Source: an uncultured Lachnospiraceae bacterium
GTDB lineage: Bacteria; Bacillota; Clostridia; Lachnospirales; Lachnospiraceae
DNA: 64,000 nucleotides
Assembly (NCBI GenBank): GCA_910586705.1
Contig: CAJUJK010000004.1
Location: 128,708-192,707 of the forward strand
Reading direction: 5' to 3'
The translations under genes were made by a program, and so were the position numbers. This document shows, one piece after another, positions 35,434 through 44,364 of the stretch. The stretch's first letter is position 1. Every line of letters starts with the position of its first letter. The notes under the pieces are model-generated. The model was not told where the DNA came from. It did no database searches and saw nothing but the letters and a program-made list of their open reading frames with translations.

Positions 35434-35480
35434 AGTAATTCTAACCGCTCACGGCATAGGCGGCTTCGTGGAGAATTACT
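35434..35480 (+). other. Intercistronic hairpin after binding-protein gene
   Basis: AGTAATTCT (35434-35442) and AGAATTACT (35472-35480) form a perfect 9-bp stem, enclosing a second stem, CCGC with GGCGG. It lies 12 bases after the stop of the binding-protein gene, where many importer operons use a hairpin to keep the binding protein mRNA more abundant than that of the membrane parts. Confidence 0.5.
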
Positions 35481-35541
35481 AAGTTTTGCGTGAGAGAATG
35501 TCTGAAAAGCGACATTTTCCGTTCGATTGTGGAGGACAAGA

Positions 35542-36303
35542 ATGGATGTGCTCAAGGTTGAAAATCTCTCGGTCAGTTTTTACAGACCCGAGGGAGAAAT
35601 AGAGGCTGTGAAAAACGTCAGTTTTTCCCTGCGGGAGGGGGAAATTCTGGCGGTGATGGGAGAGACGGGCTGCGGTAAAAGTGTGTTGTGCAAAAGCATA
35701 CTGAAGCTTCTTCCGGATATTGCCAGAATCAAGACGGGACATATTTATGCCGGCGGAGAGGAGATCACCGATTATTCGGAAGAACAGATGCGGAAACTGC
35801 GGGGCAGCTTTTTTTCCATGGTTTTCCAGAATCCCATGACGGCGCTGAATCCGTGTATGTCCGTGGGCGCGCAGATCGTCGAGGCGGTGCGTCTGCACCA
35901 GCCCGGACTTTCAAGGAGAGAGCGGAGGCAGAGGGCGGCGGAACTGATGCATCTGGTGGGGCTTGACCATCCCGGGGAACGTGCCAGACAGTATCCTTTT
36001 CAGATTTCGGGGGGCATGGCGCAAAGGTGCGTCATCGCCATTGCGTTGGCGGCGCAGCCATCGGTCCTGTTCGCGGATGAGGCGACCACGGCGCTGGATG
36101 TGACGGTGCAGGCGCAGATTTTGGACCTGTTTCTGGAACTGCGGAAAAAGACGGGCATGTCCATTGTGCTTGTCACACACAATCCGGGTGTGGCGGCAAG
36201 GACGGCTGACCGCGTGGCGCTGATGAAGGATGGGGAGCTGACAGGGGTCGGAGATGTGGAGGAAATTTTTGAGGAAATTATACATAGACAGAATGTTATA
36301 TAA
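35542..36303 (+). CDS. ABC importer ATP-binding protein, NikD/OppD type
   Basis: ATPase of the importer (253 aa), close in length to NikD. Walker A GETGCGKSVL (about residues 36-45), Q-loop VFQNPMTALNP (about 95-105), signature FQISGGMAQR (about 155-164) and Walker B PSVLFADEATTALD (about 176-189), with the switch His in LVTHNPG. The GGAGG site selects the ATG at 35542; a TTG at 35527 reads through that site. It overlaps the first permease by 50 bases. Only one ATPase is encoded in this cluster, while NikDE/OppDF systems normally have two. Confidence 0.88.
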   Translation: MDVLKVENLSVSFYRPEGEIEAVKNVSFSLREGEILAVMGETGCGKSVLCKSILKLLPDIARIKTGHIYAGGEEITDYSEEQMRKLRGSFFSMVFQNPMTALNPCMSVGAQIVEAVRLHQPGLSRRERRQRAAELMHLVGLDHPGERARQYPFQISGGMAQRCVIAIALAAQPSVLFADEATTALDVTVQAQILDLFLELRKKTGMSIVLVTHNPGVAARTADRVALMKDGELTGVGDVEEIFEEIIHRQNVI

Positions 36304-37270
36304 TGTGGGAAAATTTGTGCTGCGTGTTTTTGCGCTGTCTGTCCTCGTATTCACCATTTCCAGACTTGCGCCGGGCGATCCGCTTTACGCCTATTACGGG
36401 GAGCGGGTGGAGAAAATGAGCGTGGCGCAGCAGGAGCAGGCAAGGGAGAGACTTGGTCTCAATGAGCCGCTTTTTACCCAGTATGCGCGCTGGATGCAGG
36501 GGGCGTGTCGCGGCGATTTTGGCATTTCCTATCAGTATAAGACGGACGTGAAGGAAGTGATTGCCGCGAGAATCGGCAATACCCTTATTCTGGGCGGTCT
36601 GGGATTTCTTCTGATTTTTGTGCTCGCACTCTGGCTCGGGCTTTTCTGTGCGTGGAGGGAGGACCGGGCGGCTGATCGGATTATTTGCAAAATCGGCACT
36701 GTGACAAGCTGCGTCCCAGAGTTCTGGCTGTCATTGCTTTTGCTTCTGGTGTTTGCGGTGTGGCTCGACTGGCTGCCGGGTTCCGGGGCATATTCCGTCG
36801 GAAAAGAGGGGGACGCGGCGGACAGGGCAGCGCATCTCGTTCTGCCGCTTGCGGTGGTGGTGCTGGGGCATCTGTGGTACTACGCTTTTCAGGTACGCAA
36901 CAGGCTGCTTGAGGAGGTGCGGGCAGATTATGTGCTTCTTGCCAGAATGAAAGGACTGCGCGGAAAACAGGTATTGTACCGACACTGTCTGCGGGGGGCG
37001 CTGCCTTCTTATCTGAGCATGATGGCGGTGGCATTGCCCCATATACTCGGCGGTACCTATGTGGTGGAGACGGTGTTTTCCTATCCGGGCATCGGCACTC
37101 TGGCATATGAGAGCGCCAGATATCAGGATTACAATCTTCTGATGGTGGTGAGCCTGCTTACGGGGACGGCGGTTATTTTCTGCAACATGCTTGCCGGGAT
37201 GATCAGCGGGCGGATTGACCCGCGGATGCGAATACACGGCTTGCCGGGCGGCGGGGAGGTGAGGGGATGA
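36254..37270 (+). CDS. ABC importer permease, NikB/DppB type
   Basis: Inner-membrane permease (338 aa), with six hydrophobic helices (one near residues 15-33, others from about 110 to 320), FTISRLAPGDPLYAYYGE at the N-terminus and the EAA loop KGLRGKQVLYRHCLRGALPS (about 236-255) that contacts the ATPase. The ATG at 36254 lies inside the ATPase gene behind AGGGG; a second ATG at 36293 is possible but lacks a close ribosome site. It overlaps the second permease by four bases. Confidence 0.87.
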   Translation: MWRKFLRKLYIDRMLYNVGKFVLRVFALSVLVFTISRLAPGDPLYAYYGERVEKMSVAQQEQARERLGLNEPLFTQYARWMQGACRGDFGISYQYKTDVKEVIAARIGNTLILGGLGFLLIFVLALWLGLFCAWREDRAADRIICKIGTVTSCVPEFWLSLLLLLVFAVWLDWLPGSGAYSVGKEGDAADRAAHLVLPLAVVVLGHLWYYAFQVRNRLLEEVRADYVLLARMKGLRGKQVLYRHCLRGALPSYLSMMAVALPHILGGTYVVETVFSYPGIGTLAYESARYQDYNLLMVVSLLTGTAVIFCNMLAGMISGRIDPRMRIHGLPGGGEVRG

Positions 37271-38124
37271 TGAAAAAGAAATTTCCCGCGCTTTCCTTAC
37301 TTATATTGACTGCTATAGTCATTTTCTGCTTCGCCTGTGAAGGACTGATGGCAATGGACCCGCGTTACATGGATCTGGCGTACTGCAATGAGGCGCCGGG
37401 GAAAGAATTTTTCTTTGGCACCGACACAATGGGAAGGGATATTTTTTCCATGATATGCCACGGCGGCAGAATTTCCCTTACAATCGGGTTTCTCGCAACC
37501 CTTCTATCCACGATTCTGGCAGTTTTCGCGGGGAGTGTGAGCGGCTGCGCCCCCGCCCGGATAGACGGCGTTCTTATGGCGCTGACCGAACTTTTCCTAA
37601 GCGTGCCGGGGCTTCTGCTCACGGTTTTTCTGCAGGCTGTTTTTGGCGGGGCGAATGTGTACAGTCTGTCCGTTGTGATCGGGCTGACGGGCTGGATGAG
37701 TATGGCGAAGGTGGTGCGGACGGAGGTTTTACAGTTGAGACATACGGATTATGTGCTGGCGGCAAAGTGTCTTGGCGGCGGTTTTTTTCATGTGTTGTTC
37801 CGGCATCTGGCGCCCAATTTTTTCCCGTCTGTCCTGTTTATGGCAGTTATGAATGTGAGAAATGCGATAATTGCGGAGTCCACTTTGAGCTTCGTGGGAC
37901 TGGGGCTTCCGGTGGAGGAAGTTTCATGGGGCAGCATACTGTCCTTGTCGGAAAACGCGCTTCTCTCCCGCTCGTGGTGGATTATATTGATTCCCGGCGC
38001 TTTTTTGGTGGGAACCTTGCTCTGTCTGACAAATCTGGGCAATTATATGAGGGGGAATGCGAACAGAAGGCACAGCAATCTGGGATGTGAAAAGAATCAT
38101 AAAAAAAATATGAAACAATTATAA
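37267..38124 (+). CDS. ABC importer permease, NikC/DppC type
   Basis: Second permease (285 aa) of the importer: an N-terminal helix (about residues 7-26), the periplasmic segment FFFGTDTMGRDIFSMICHGG typical of DppC/NikC, four to five further helices and the EAA-type loop AAKCLGGGFFHVLFRHLAPN (about 167-186). The basic C-terminal tail of about 20 residues is unusual. It starts inside the first permease's stop (four-base overlap). No second ATPase follows; the next gene is a chemoreceptor under its own promoter. Confidence 0.87.
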   Translation: MMKKKFPALSLLILTAIVIFCFACEGLMAMDPRYMDLAYCNEAPGKEFFFGTDTMGRDIFSMICHGGRISLTIGFLATLLSTILAVFAGSVSGCAPARIDGVLMALTELFLSVPGLLLTVFLQAVFGGANVYSLSVVIGLTGWMSMAKVVRTEVLQLRHTDYVLAAKCLGGGFFHVLFRHLAPNFFPSVLFMAVMNVRNAIIAESTLSFVGLGLPVEEVSWGSILSLSENALLSRSWWIILIPGAFLVGTLLCLTNLGNYMRGNANRRHSNLGCEKNHKKNMKQL

Positions 38125-38151
38125 ATTTATTATAAAAAATGTCAAAAGATG

Positions 38152-38160
38152 TGGTATAAT
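38152..38160 (+). promoter_or_regulatory. Extended -10 promoter for chemoreceptor
   Basis: TGGTATAAT is a perfect extended -10 box (TG-n-TATAAT). The -35 position shows only AT-rich sequence. About 150 bases of untranslated leader with no obvious structure lie between it and the chemoreceptor start. Confidence 0.55.
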
Positions 38161-38318
38161 AATACTGTAACTACTATCTTTAATAACTTAGATGAATATA
38201 CTGCTTTATTGCAAATCGTTTCCTGCTAGTCCTATGATACAGTTGTCTATTCGATTTTGTTCTATTCTGGTCTGTTTATCTATCTTATTAATCCAACATG
38301 TGAACGGGGGAAAACTTC

Positions 38319-40343
38319 ATGCGGGAAAAAAAGGGAGACGGCGCGGAAAAGGTTTCGCGCGCGAAAAACGACGGTCGGTTTGTCGGCATAGGAGAGAAAA
38401 TTTCAAAGCGTTTTGGCAGGGTTATTATGATCTGCTGTATTGTTCTGGGAGTGATCACATCGGTTTTGAGCTATATTTCTTCGATCAGCGCTGTGTCGGA
38501 GACGATCAATAATACGTCTGATGTGGCGGCAAATTATGTGTCTTCTGCGCTGCAGGAATTTGTGGCGATTGCCTACGAGACGGGCAGTATTGCGCGGCTT
38601 GCTGATCCGGAGAAGACGGTTGAGGAAAAGAAAGCTATTTTAGACCAGAGGATTAAGGACCATGATTTTGACGGCGGCTATCTGATTGACAGCAACGGTG
38701 TGGACGTCATCACAGGGCAGAATCTTTCTGACAGGGTATACTATAAGGAAAGTATGAAAGGAAATACCTATATTTCCACGCCGGCTTACAGTGAAGTGAC
38801 AGGCAAAGTATCCTATGTGGTGTCGGCGCCTCTGTGGGAAGGCGGTATTCCCGGAACGACGCCGGTGGGTGTCATCGCCTACGTGCCGAACGGCGAGTTT
38901 TTGAATGATATCATGCGTTCCATTAAGGTCGGGGAGGGCGGCACCGCTTTTATGCTGGATAAAAACGGCATCACGATCGCGGATCTGGATTCCTCGCTGG
39001 TCGGTGTGGAGGACAGCATTGCCCTCGGAGATACGAATCCCAAGCTTAAGAAATACAGCGCGATCTGTAAAAAGATGATTACGGGAGCAAACGGAACGGG
39101 TACATATAGTTATAATGGAAAGACAAAAGTAGTCGCCTATTCCCCGGTTCCCGATACGGATGGCTGGAGTATCGGCGTGGCGGCGGTGAGAAATGAATTT
39201 TTAAAAATGTTTTTTATTTCTCTTGTGCTTACGGTTCTTCTCGTAGTGGCGTTTACGGTGTACGGCATTAAAGTCGGCGTGAAACTGGGCAGGGCAGTTG
39301 CCGCACCGCTTGGCAGGGCGGTAGACAGACTGAAGCTTCTGGCGGAGGGAGACATCCATTCCGAAGTGCCGGAGCCGACGGAAAACGATGAGACAAAGAT
39401 TCTGCTGGACTGCCTGTCAGAGACGATGCAGGATCTGAATAAGATCATTACGGATATCAGCAGCGATCTGGCGGAGCTGGCGGATGGCAACTTTATGATC
39501 AATGTGGATGAGACATACAAAGGAGACTTTGCCCGGATCAGCGACTCCTTCCGGGATATTGTCGGATCGCTCAGCGCTGCGCTGGGAGAGATTGATTCCA
39601 ATGCGGAAAGTGTCAGAAAGGGCGCAACGGATCTGGCAGGCGCATCCCAGCTTCTGGCGGAGGGCGCAACGGATCAGGCGAGCGCGATTGAAGAGCTGAC
39701 GGCGACGATGACGGATATATCGGAAAAGATTCATACCAATGCCGAGAATGCGGCGAAAGCCAAAAAAGTTGTGACCGGCATGAACGATCAGGTGAGCGAG
39801 AGCAATGCCCAGATGAAACAGAGTACGGAAGCCATGGAGAGAATCAGGGAGGCTTCCGATAAGATCGCTGAGATCATCAGCAGTATTGAAGAGATCGCGT
39901 CCCAGACCAACCTCCTGGCACTGAACGCCTCTATCGAGGCGGCGAGAGCCGGAGAGGCAGGAAAGGGCTTTGCGGTGGTTGCCACGCAGGTCGGTACGCT
40001 TTCCGAGCAGAGCAGCGAAGCGGCGAAAAATACAAAGCAGTTGATCCAGAATGCCATTCAGGCAGTAGAGGATGGAACCAGACTGGCAAATTCCACGGCA
40101 GAATCGCTGCTGCTTGTGGTTGAGAACGCAAAGACGGTGGGGGATGCGATCGATGAGATTGCGTTAGCGTCTGAGGAGCAGGCGGATGCCACGGCACAGA
40201 TCACGGAGGGCGTCAATCAGATCGCGCAGGTTGTGGAATCCAATTCTGCCACCTCCGAGGAGAGCGCGGCGGCATCGCAGGAGCTGTCGTCACAGGCGGA
40301 TCTGCTCAAAGAACTGGTTGACAGGTTTAAATATCACGCGTAA
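38319..40343 (+). CDS. Methyl-accepting chemotaxis protein with dCache sensor
   Basis: 674-residue transmembrane chemoreceptor. The basic cytoplasmic N-terminus precedes TM1 (about residues 38-60), a periplasmic double-Cache sensor (about 60-300; GGYLIDSNGVDVITG, VSAPLWEGGIPG, AFMLDKNGITIADLD), TM2 (about 300-320), HAMP, and the MA signalling domain. The kinase-contacting tip EEIASQTNLLALNASIEAAR plus AGEAGKGFAVVA is clear at about residues 523-550. Ligand unknown; dCache domains bind amino acids and other small metabolites. An extended -10 promoter and a terminator bracket it as a single-gene unit. Confidence 0.93.
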   Translation: MREKKGDGAEKVSRAKNDGRFVGIGEKISKRFGRVIMICCIVLGVITSVLSYISSISAVSETINNTSDVAANYVSSALQEFVAIAYETGSIARLADPEKTVEEKKAILDQRIKDHDFDGGYLIDSNGVDVITGQNLSDRVYYKESMKGNTYISTPAYSEVTGKVSYVVSAPLWEGGIPGTTPVGVIAYVPNGEFLNDIMRSIKVGEGGTAFMLDKNGITIADLDSSLVGVEDSIALGDTNPKLKKYSAICKKMITGANGTGTYSYNGKTKVVAYSPVPDTDGWSIGVAAVRNEFLKMFFISLVLTVLLVVAFTVYGIKVGVKLGRAVAAPLGRAVDRLKLLAEGDIHSEVPEPTENDETKILLDCLSETMQDLNKIITDISSDLAELADGNFMINVDETYKGDFARISDSFRDIVGSLSAALGEIDSNAESVRKGATDLAGASQLLAEGATDQASAIEELTATMTDISEKIHTNAENAAKAKKVVTGMNDQVSESNAQMKQSTEAMERIREASDKIAEIISSIEEIASQTNLLALNASIEAARAGEAGKGFAVVATQVGTLSEQSSEAAKNTKQLIQNAIQAVEDGTRLANSTAESLLLVVENAKTVGDAIDEIALASEEQADATAQITEGVNQIAQVVESNSATSEESAAASQELSSQADLLKELVDRFKYHA

Positions 40344-40363
40344 TAAAGGGTATACGCAAAACG

Positions 40364-40392
40364 GCGGCGTTCGAAAAGGGCGCCGCTTTTTT
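40364..40392 (+). terminator. Rho-independent terminator
   Basis: GCGGCG (40364-40369) pairs with CGCCGC (40381-40386), followed by TTTTTT, 21 bases after the chemoreceptor stop codon. Confidence 0.8.
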
Positions 40393-40514
40393 ACGTGCCT
40401 GCAAATTTACGGTGAAAGATGTAATTGCTGCTGGTTTTAACGCGTAGTTTGTGTTAATATAGTTAAGTATGTCCGAAACATGCTTGAAAGAACTGCTTCG
40501 GAATGGAGGATAAC

Positions 40515-41795
40515 ATGAAGGAATTAAAAGGAAGCGGGTTTTTCCGTGTCCTGTTTAAGATGAATGTGTTACCGATTATACTGCTTACAATGGTAATCAC
40601 AATTTTCAGCGCGGTACAGTTTGCCGCATCCATGAAAATAGAAGCGAAGAATGGTCTTGTAAATTTGAGCCGCACCGTAGTTACCTTGTATGACACGGTA
40701 TATGAGGGCGATTACTACGCAGTAGAGAAAGACGGTGACGTGTATCTGATGAAAGGCGATCATACGCTGAATGACAATTTTGCGATTATTGATGCCATCA
40801 AAGAAAAGACAGGGGTAGACATTACCGTTTTTTATCAGGATATCCGTATTATTACTACGATCCGTATGGATGGCGGAAAACGCGTAACAGGAACAAAGGC
40901 AAACGAAACCGTTGTAAACGACGTGCTCAAAGGCGGACATGCCCAGTTTTATTCCAGTACCATGGTGGAGGGTGTGCGGTATTTTTCCTACTATGAACCG
41001 CTTTATGGCGCTGATGGGACATGTATTGGCATGATCTTCCTCGGAAAGCCTTCCGCGGAGGTGGAGAGACTGGTGCTCGGATCGCTCAGCCCGAACATTA
41101 TTGTCGGACTGTTGACGCTGTTGATCGCGTGTCTGGTGATCATCCGCTATTCCAGAGAACTCGTCACGGCGATCCGCAAAATGGAACTGTTTCTCGTTGC
41201 CATCACAAGGGGCGATCTTCACGAGGAGTTTGACCAGAATGTGCTGGAGCGCAAAGACGAACTGGGGGAGATGAGCCGCTATCTGATCCAGATGCAGAAA
41301 TCGCTGCAGAAACTGGTGGAGCAGGATATCCTTACCGGCTTATACAATCGCAGAAGCGGGGAAAAAATCCTGAAGCGGGTGTGCGAGAATTATGCGAAAG
41401 ACGGGATACCGTTCTGTGTCGCCATCGGCGATGTGGATCACTTTAAAAATGTCAACGACACATACGGACACGAATGCGGGGATGTGGCGCTCACAGAACT
41501 TTCCTCCCGGATGAAAGAGCACATGCGCGGGCATGGCTTTGTGGCGAGATGGGGTGGAGAGGAAATGCTGCTCGTGTATGACGGCGTGCATCTGGACAAG
41601 GCGGCCGCATACATGCAGGAACTGCTGGAGGCGATCCGCGAAAAACCCATTGTATATGGGGATGTGAAATTAAACATCACAATGACCTTTGGTCTCACCG
41701 AAGGAAACGGGGACAAAATCGAGCACATTGTCCGGGATGCGGATGAAAAGCTGTATCGGGGGAAAAACAGCGGCAGAAATCAGATCGTGGTCTGA
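40515..41795 (+). CDS. Diguanylate cyclase with extracellular Cache-type sensor
   Basis: Membrane protein (426 aa) likely making cyclic di-GMP. TM1 lies at about residues 18-38, a single-Cache-like extracellular domain follows (about 45-185, FAIIDAIKEKTGVDITVFYQ, ending in YYEPLYGADGTCIGMIF), then TM2 (about 195-215), a HAMP-like linker and a GGDEF domain (about 265-426) with DILTGLYNRR and the active-site variant GGEEM in ARWGGEEMLLV. GGEEx is usually active. No RxxD inhibitory site stands at the usual place. ATG 40515 follows GGAGG. It lies directly behind the chemoreceptor gene. Confidence 0.88.
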   Translation: MKELKGSGFFRVLFKMNVLPIILLTMVITIFSAVQFAASMKIEAKNGLVNLSRTVVTLYDTVYEGDYYAVEKDGDVYLMKGDHTLNDNFAIIDAIKEKTGVDITVFYQDIRIITTIRMDGGKRVTGTKANETVVNDVLKGGHAQFYSSTMVEGVRYFSYYEPLYGADGTCIGMIFLGKPSAEVERLVLGSLSPNIIVGLLTLLIACLVIIRYSRELVTAIRKMELFLVAITRGDLHEEFDQNVLERKDELGEMSRYLIQMQKSLQKLVEQDILTGLYNRRSGEKILKRVCENYAKDGIPFCVAIGDVDHFKNVNDTYGHECGDVALTELSSRMKEHMRGHGFVARWGGEEMLLVYDGVHLDKAAAYMQELLEAIREKPIVYGDVKLNITMTFGLTEGNGDKIEHIVRDADEKLYRGKNSGRNQIVV

Positions 41796-41815
41796 AAAAT
41801 TCTAGCATTTGCCGT

Positions 41816-41995
41816 TTACTGCTTTTTCTGGTTCCGCCGGTTCCTAGTGAATGTTATGAGAAAAAAGAAGAACAAAGCGCCGACGGATACTCTGGTAAAC
41901 ACTTCCGCGACCTGTTCGCTCAGAGTGACGGACAGGATCATGCGCACCGCGATAATTCCTACCATAGCTGCTACTGCAATAAATGCCTTTTTCAT
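41816..41995 (-). CDS. Small membrane protein, 59 aa
   Basis: A short leftward gene with a strong AAAGGAG ribosome site. The product begins MKKAFIAVAAMVGIIAVRMI, forming one transmembrane helix, followed by LSEQVAEVFTR, a second hydrophobic helix ALFFFFLITF and a basic tail RNRRNQKKQ. The helix-soluble-helix layout suggests a hairpin membrane protein. It sits convergent to the diguanylate cyclase gene. Function unknown. Confidence 0.6.
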   Translation of the reverse strand: MKKAFIAVAAMVGIIAVRMILSVTLSEQVAEVFTRVSVGALFFFFLITFTRNRRNQKKQ

Positions 41996-42164
41996 AGTTT
42001 GATATCTCCTTTTGTTGTCGTATTTTGAGGTGTTTTGCTTTCTGGATTAAGGATATCAAATATGGGAAAAGGCATCCATTGATGTGGCTTACATTTTGCA
42101 ATCGTAACTTACATTTGTGTAAGGTTACATGTTTTTTGTCTGTCAGGCATTTCTTTGCGGGGCG

Positions 42165-43247
42165 TTACCTGCTTGTGACATACTCCTGCATCGGTTTTAC
42201 CAGATAATGATTGACCGGCATTTTTTCGGTGGTGATATAGCCGGAGGGCGCGTCGATCAACATCGGTATGCGGTTGGTCAGCGTAGCGCAGGTCAGTTCC
42301 ACCGTTGCCGGACGGTTTACCACGATTGTCGTATCCGGCTCGCCCTCTAACGTCCACTCGTTCCTGTCCATATCTTTCGGACCGTACACATAGCCAAGGC
42401 ACCGGGTTTCCAGCGTGATGCCCTCCTTGGTTTCAGTCGTTACAACGGCGGACATGCCCGTGGCGTATCCGGCCTTGATCGTCATGCCAAGGGTACTGGA
42501 TTTCAAGTCCTCCTCGTGTGTGATCGGGATGCACTCCTGCGTCTGGGAGACAATGTGCAGTCCGAGGTGACTGCAGAGCCAGCCGTTCTGGTTCCACATA
42601 TAGGAAGGTTCGATCACCCCGTCAACGATCAGTTTTTCGGTTTCCTTGTAGGACAACCCATTGTATTTGCCAATCTGCTTTTCAAACTCCTCAACCGAAA
42701 GTCCTGCGCCATGTCCCTCCGCAAGCGCAATTCCGTAGTCCTCCACATTGTAGCTGCTGCTGCCGACGATTCTTTTTAAATGATGGATCGAACCGGCAAG
42801 CGTCGTGACCAGCGAGCCCCAGTACATATCCGGGTAGCCGCTGCCGCAGAGCGTGCAGTTGTTCGCCTTTGCCAGCGCATCCAGATCTTTGGTAATCTGG
42901 TACGATGAGTTCCACGGATATAGGGATTCCTCGCAGGTGGAAATGGCGTTTACGCCGTTTTTGGCACAGACGGTAAAGGCGTCCTTCACGTCGATCATGG
43001 TGGAGCGGGTGGCAATAATGCAGACATCGGGCTTTTGTTCGCCTAAAATTCTGTCGGCTTCCTTTGCGTCGGAAACTTTGATGCCGACATGGTCTGAACC
43101 CATAATTTCTCCGATATCTTTGCCGATTACGGCGGGATTCATGTCAAATGCCGCCACCAGTTCTGCGCCTTTCTCCAACACATAGCGCATCAGGTATACG
43201 CTCATTTTTCCGCAGCCGTATTGGGCGATTTTTATTTTTCTGTTCAT
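42165..43247 (-). CDS. Dihydrodipicolinate-reductase-like NAD(P)-binding oxidoreductase
   Basis: 360-residue protein of the diaminopentanoate dehydrogenase (Ord)-like group: Rossmann fold at the N-terminus (KIAQYGCGKMSVYLMRYVLE, residues 5-24; FDMNPAVIGKDIG) and a C-terminal domain of the DapB-like fold. VCIIATRST (about 72-80) is the typical strand after the NAD(P) site. Ord enzymes act in ornithine fermentation, but no ornithine genes are nearby, so the substrate remains open. A GGAGG-type site (AAGGAGGC on the minus strand) precedes the ATG. Confidence 0.78.
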   Translation of the reverse strand: MNRKIKIAQYGCGKMSVYLMRYVLEKGAELVAAFDMNPAVIGKDIGEIMGSDHVGIKVSDAKEADRILGEQKPDVCIIATRSTMIDVKDAFTVCAKNGVNAISTCEESLYPWNSSYQITKDLDALAKANNCTLCGSGYPDMYWGSLVTTLAGSIHHLKRIVGSSSYNVEDYGIALAEGHGAGLSVEEFEKQIGKYNGLSYKETEKLIVDGVIEPSYMWNQNGWLCSHLGLHIVSQTQECIPITHEEDLKSSTLGMTIKAGYATGMSAVVTTETKEGITLETRCLGYVYGPKDMDRNEWTLEGEPDTTIVVNRPATVELTCATLTNRIPMLIDAPSGYITTEKMPVNHYLVKPMQEYVTSR

Positions 43248-43475
43248 GGGGTGCCTCCTTTTTGAAAATGAATTTTTCGTATTGTTTGATCAATGCTATT
43301 ATTATGATCCGATTCGGACGATGATAACCCACTAAAATATGCCGTTGCAACGCAAAGTTGCGGAAACGCCACAACAAAATGATAGACATTTTTTGCAGGT
43401 TTGCTATGATAAATCGGAAGCAGGAGACGGAAGATGGAAAAATAAGTCTGTGATGTTTCGGAAGGGAGGAAAAAC

Positions 43476-44279
43476 ATGACATTTGGAGAAAAGCTTTATA
43501 AACTGAGGAAGGCACAGGGATTTTCCCAAGAGGCGCTGGCTGAAAAACTGCATACGAGCAGACAGGCAGTCAGCAAGTGGGAAAATGACAACGGCTATCC
43601 CGAAACGGAAAAAATTATTCTGATCAGTAAGCTGTTTCAGATATCACTGGATGATTTGCTGATAGAGGAGAGGGAGATGGATGCAGAGTCCGACGCGGTA
43701 TGCAGGGATGCAGAAAGTCGGTGTAGTGACAAAGGAAAAGAGGAGAATGGCTATTATATAAATCGGGAAACGGCAAACGGGTTTCTGCTCTATTATAAAA
43801 AGAAGTTTTTGCGGATAGCGGCGGCATGTGGTCTTATTGCGGGCTGTAACGCGGTTTCCTATGGTTCGACGGAGCCCGGATTTTATGAATTGACGCTGCA
43901 GCCGCTTCTGGCTGTGGTGTCGGGCATCACGCTGCTGTCTGTTGTGCTTTACCTTATCTTGAAGCAGAATCCTTACAGAAATCTCAGAAATAAGGAACTG
44001 CTCTTTGCGGAGGACGTGAGAAGAGAATTGCAGGAGGAGTTTTCCAAAATGAAAAAAGTATTGCTGGCAGGCATCGTGGTATGTCTGGCGGCTGTGGGGG
44101 TAAACGAAATGTATTCTGCGCGTGATCTCAGTATCACAGCGGAGGCATTACAGCTTATAAGCGAAGCGCAGATACTGCGAGACAATGTGATCTATATGTT
44201 GCTGGCAGGCGTCTGCGTCTTTGTCATAGTTTTGTGCGCGGGCGTGTACTGGTCTTACTCGGCATTGCTCAGAAATTAA
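43476..44279 (+). CDS. XRE regulator with membrane-spanning C-terminus
   Basis: 267-residue protein with an N-terminal Cro/C1 helix-turn-helix (residues 3-60; AQGFSQEALAEKLHTSRQAV, then SKWENDNGYPETEKI) and a C-terminal membrane part of four hydrophobic helices (about 108-125, 142-162, 192-210, 238-258). The HTH type fits regulators next to Bce-like transporters. It ends 85 bases before the ABC ATPase gene and is the likely controller of that operon, perhaps sensing through the membrane part; this link is inferred from position only. Confidence 0.8.
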   Translation: MTFGEKLYKLRKAQGFSQEALAEKLHTSRQAVSKWENDNGYPETEKIILISKLFQISLDDLLIEEREMDAESDAVCRDAESRCSDKGKEENGYYINRETANGFLLYYKKKFLRIAAACGLIAGCNAVSYGSTEPGFYELTLQPLLAVVSGITLLSVVLYLILKQNPYRNLRNKELLFAEDVRRELQEEFSKMKKVLLAGIVVCLAAVGVNEMYSARDLSITAEALQLISEAQILRDNVIYMLLAGVCVFVIVLCAGVYWSYSALLRN

Positions 44280-44364
44280 TACGCCGTACTAAAAAACTTT
44301 GTGCAAATAGTTTGGCTTATTTTCCCGATTGCACAAGTCAGGAATACTCAAAAAAGGAGAGATA

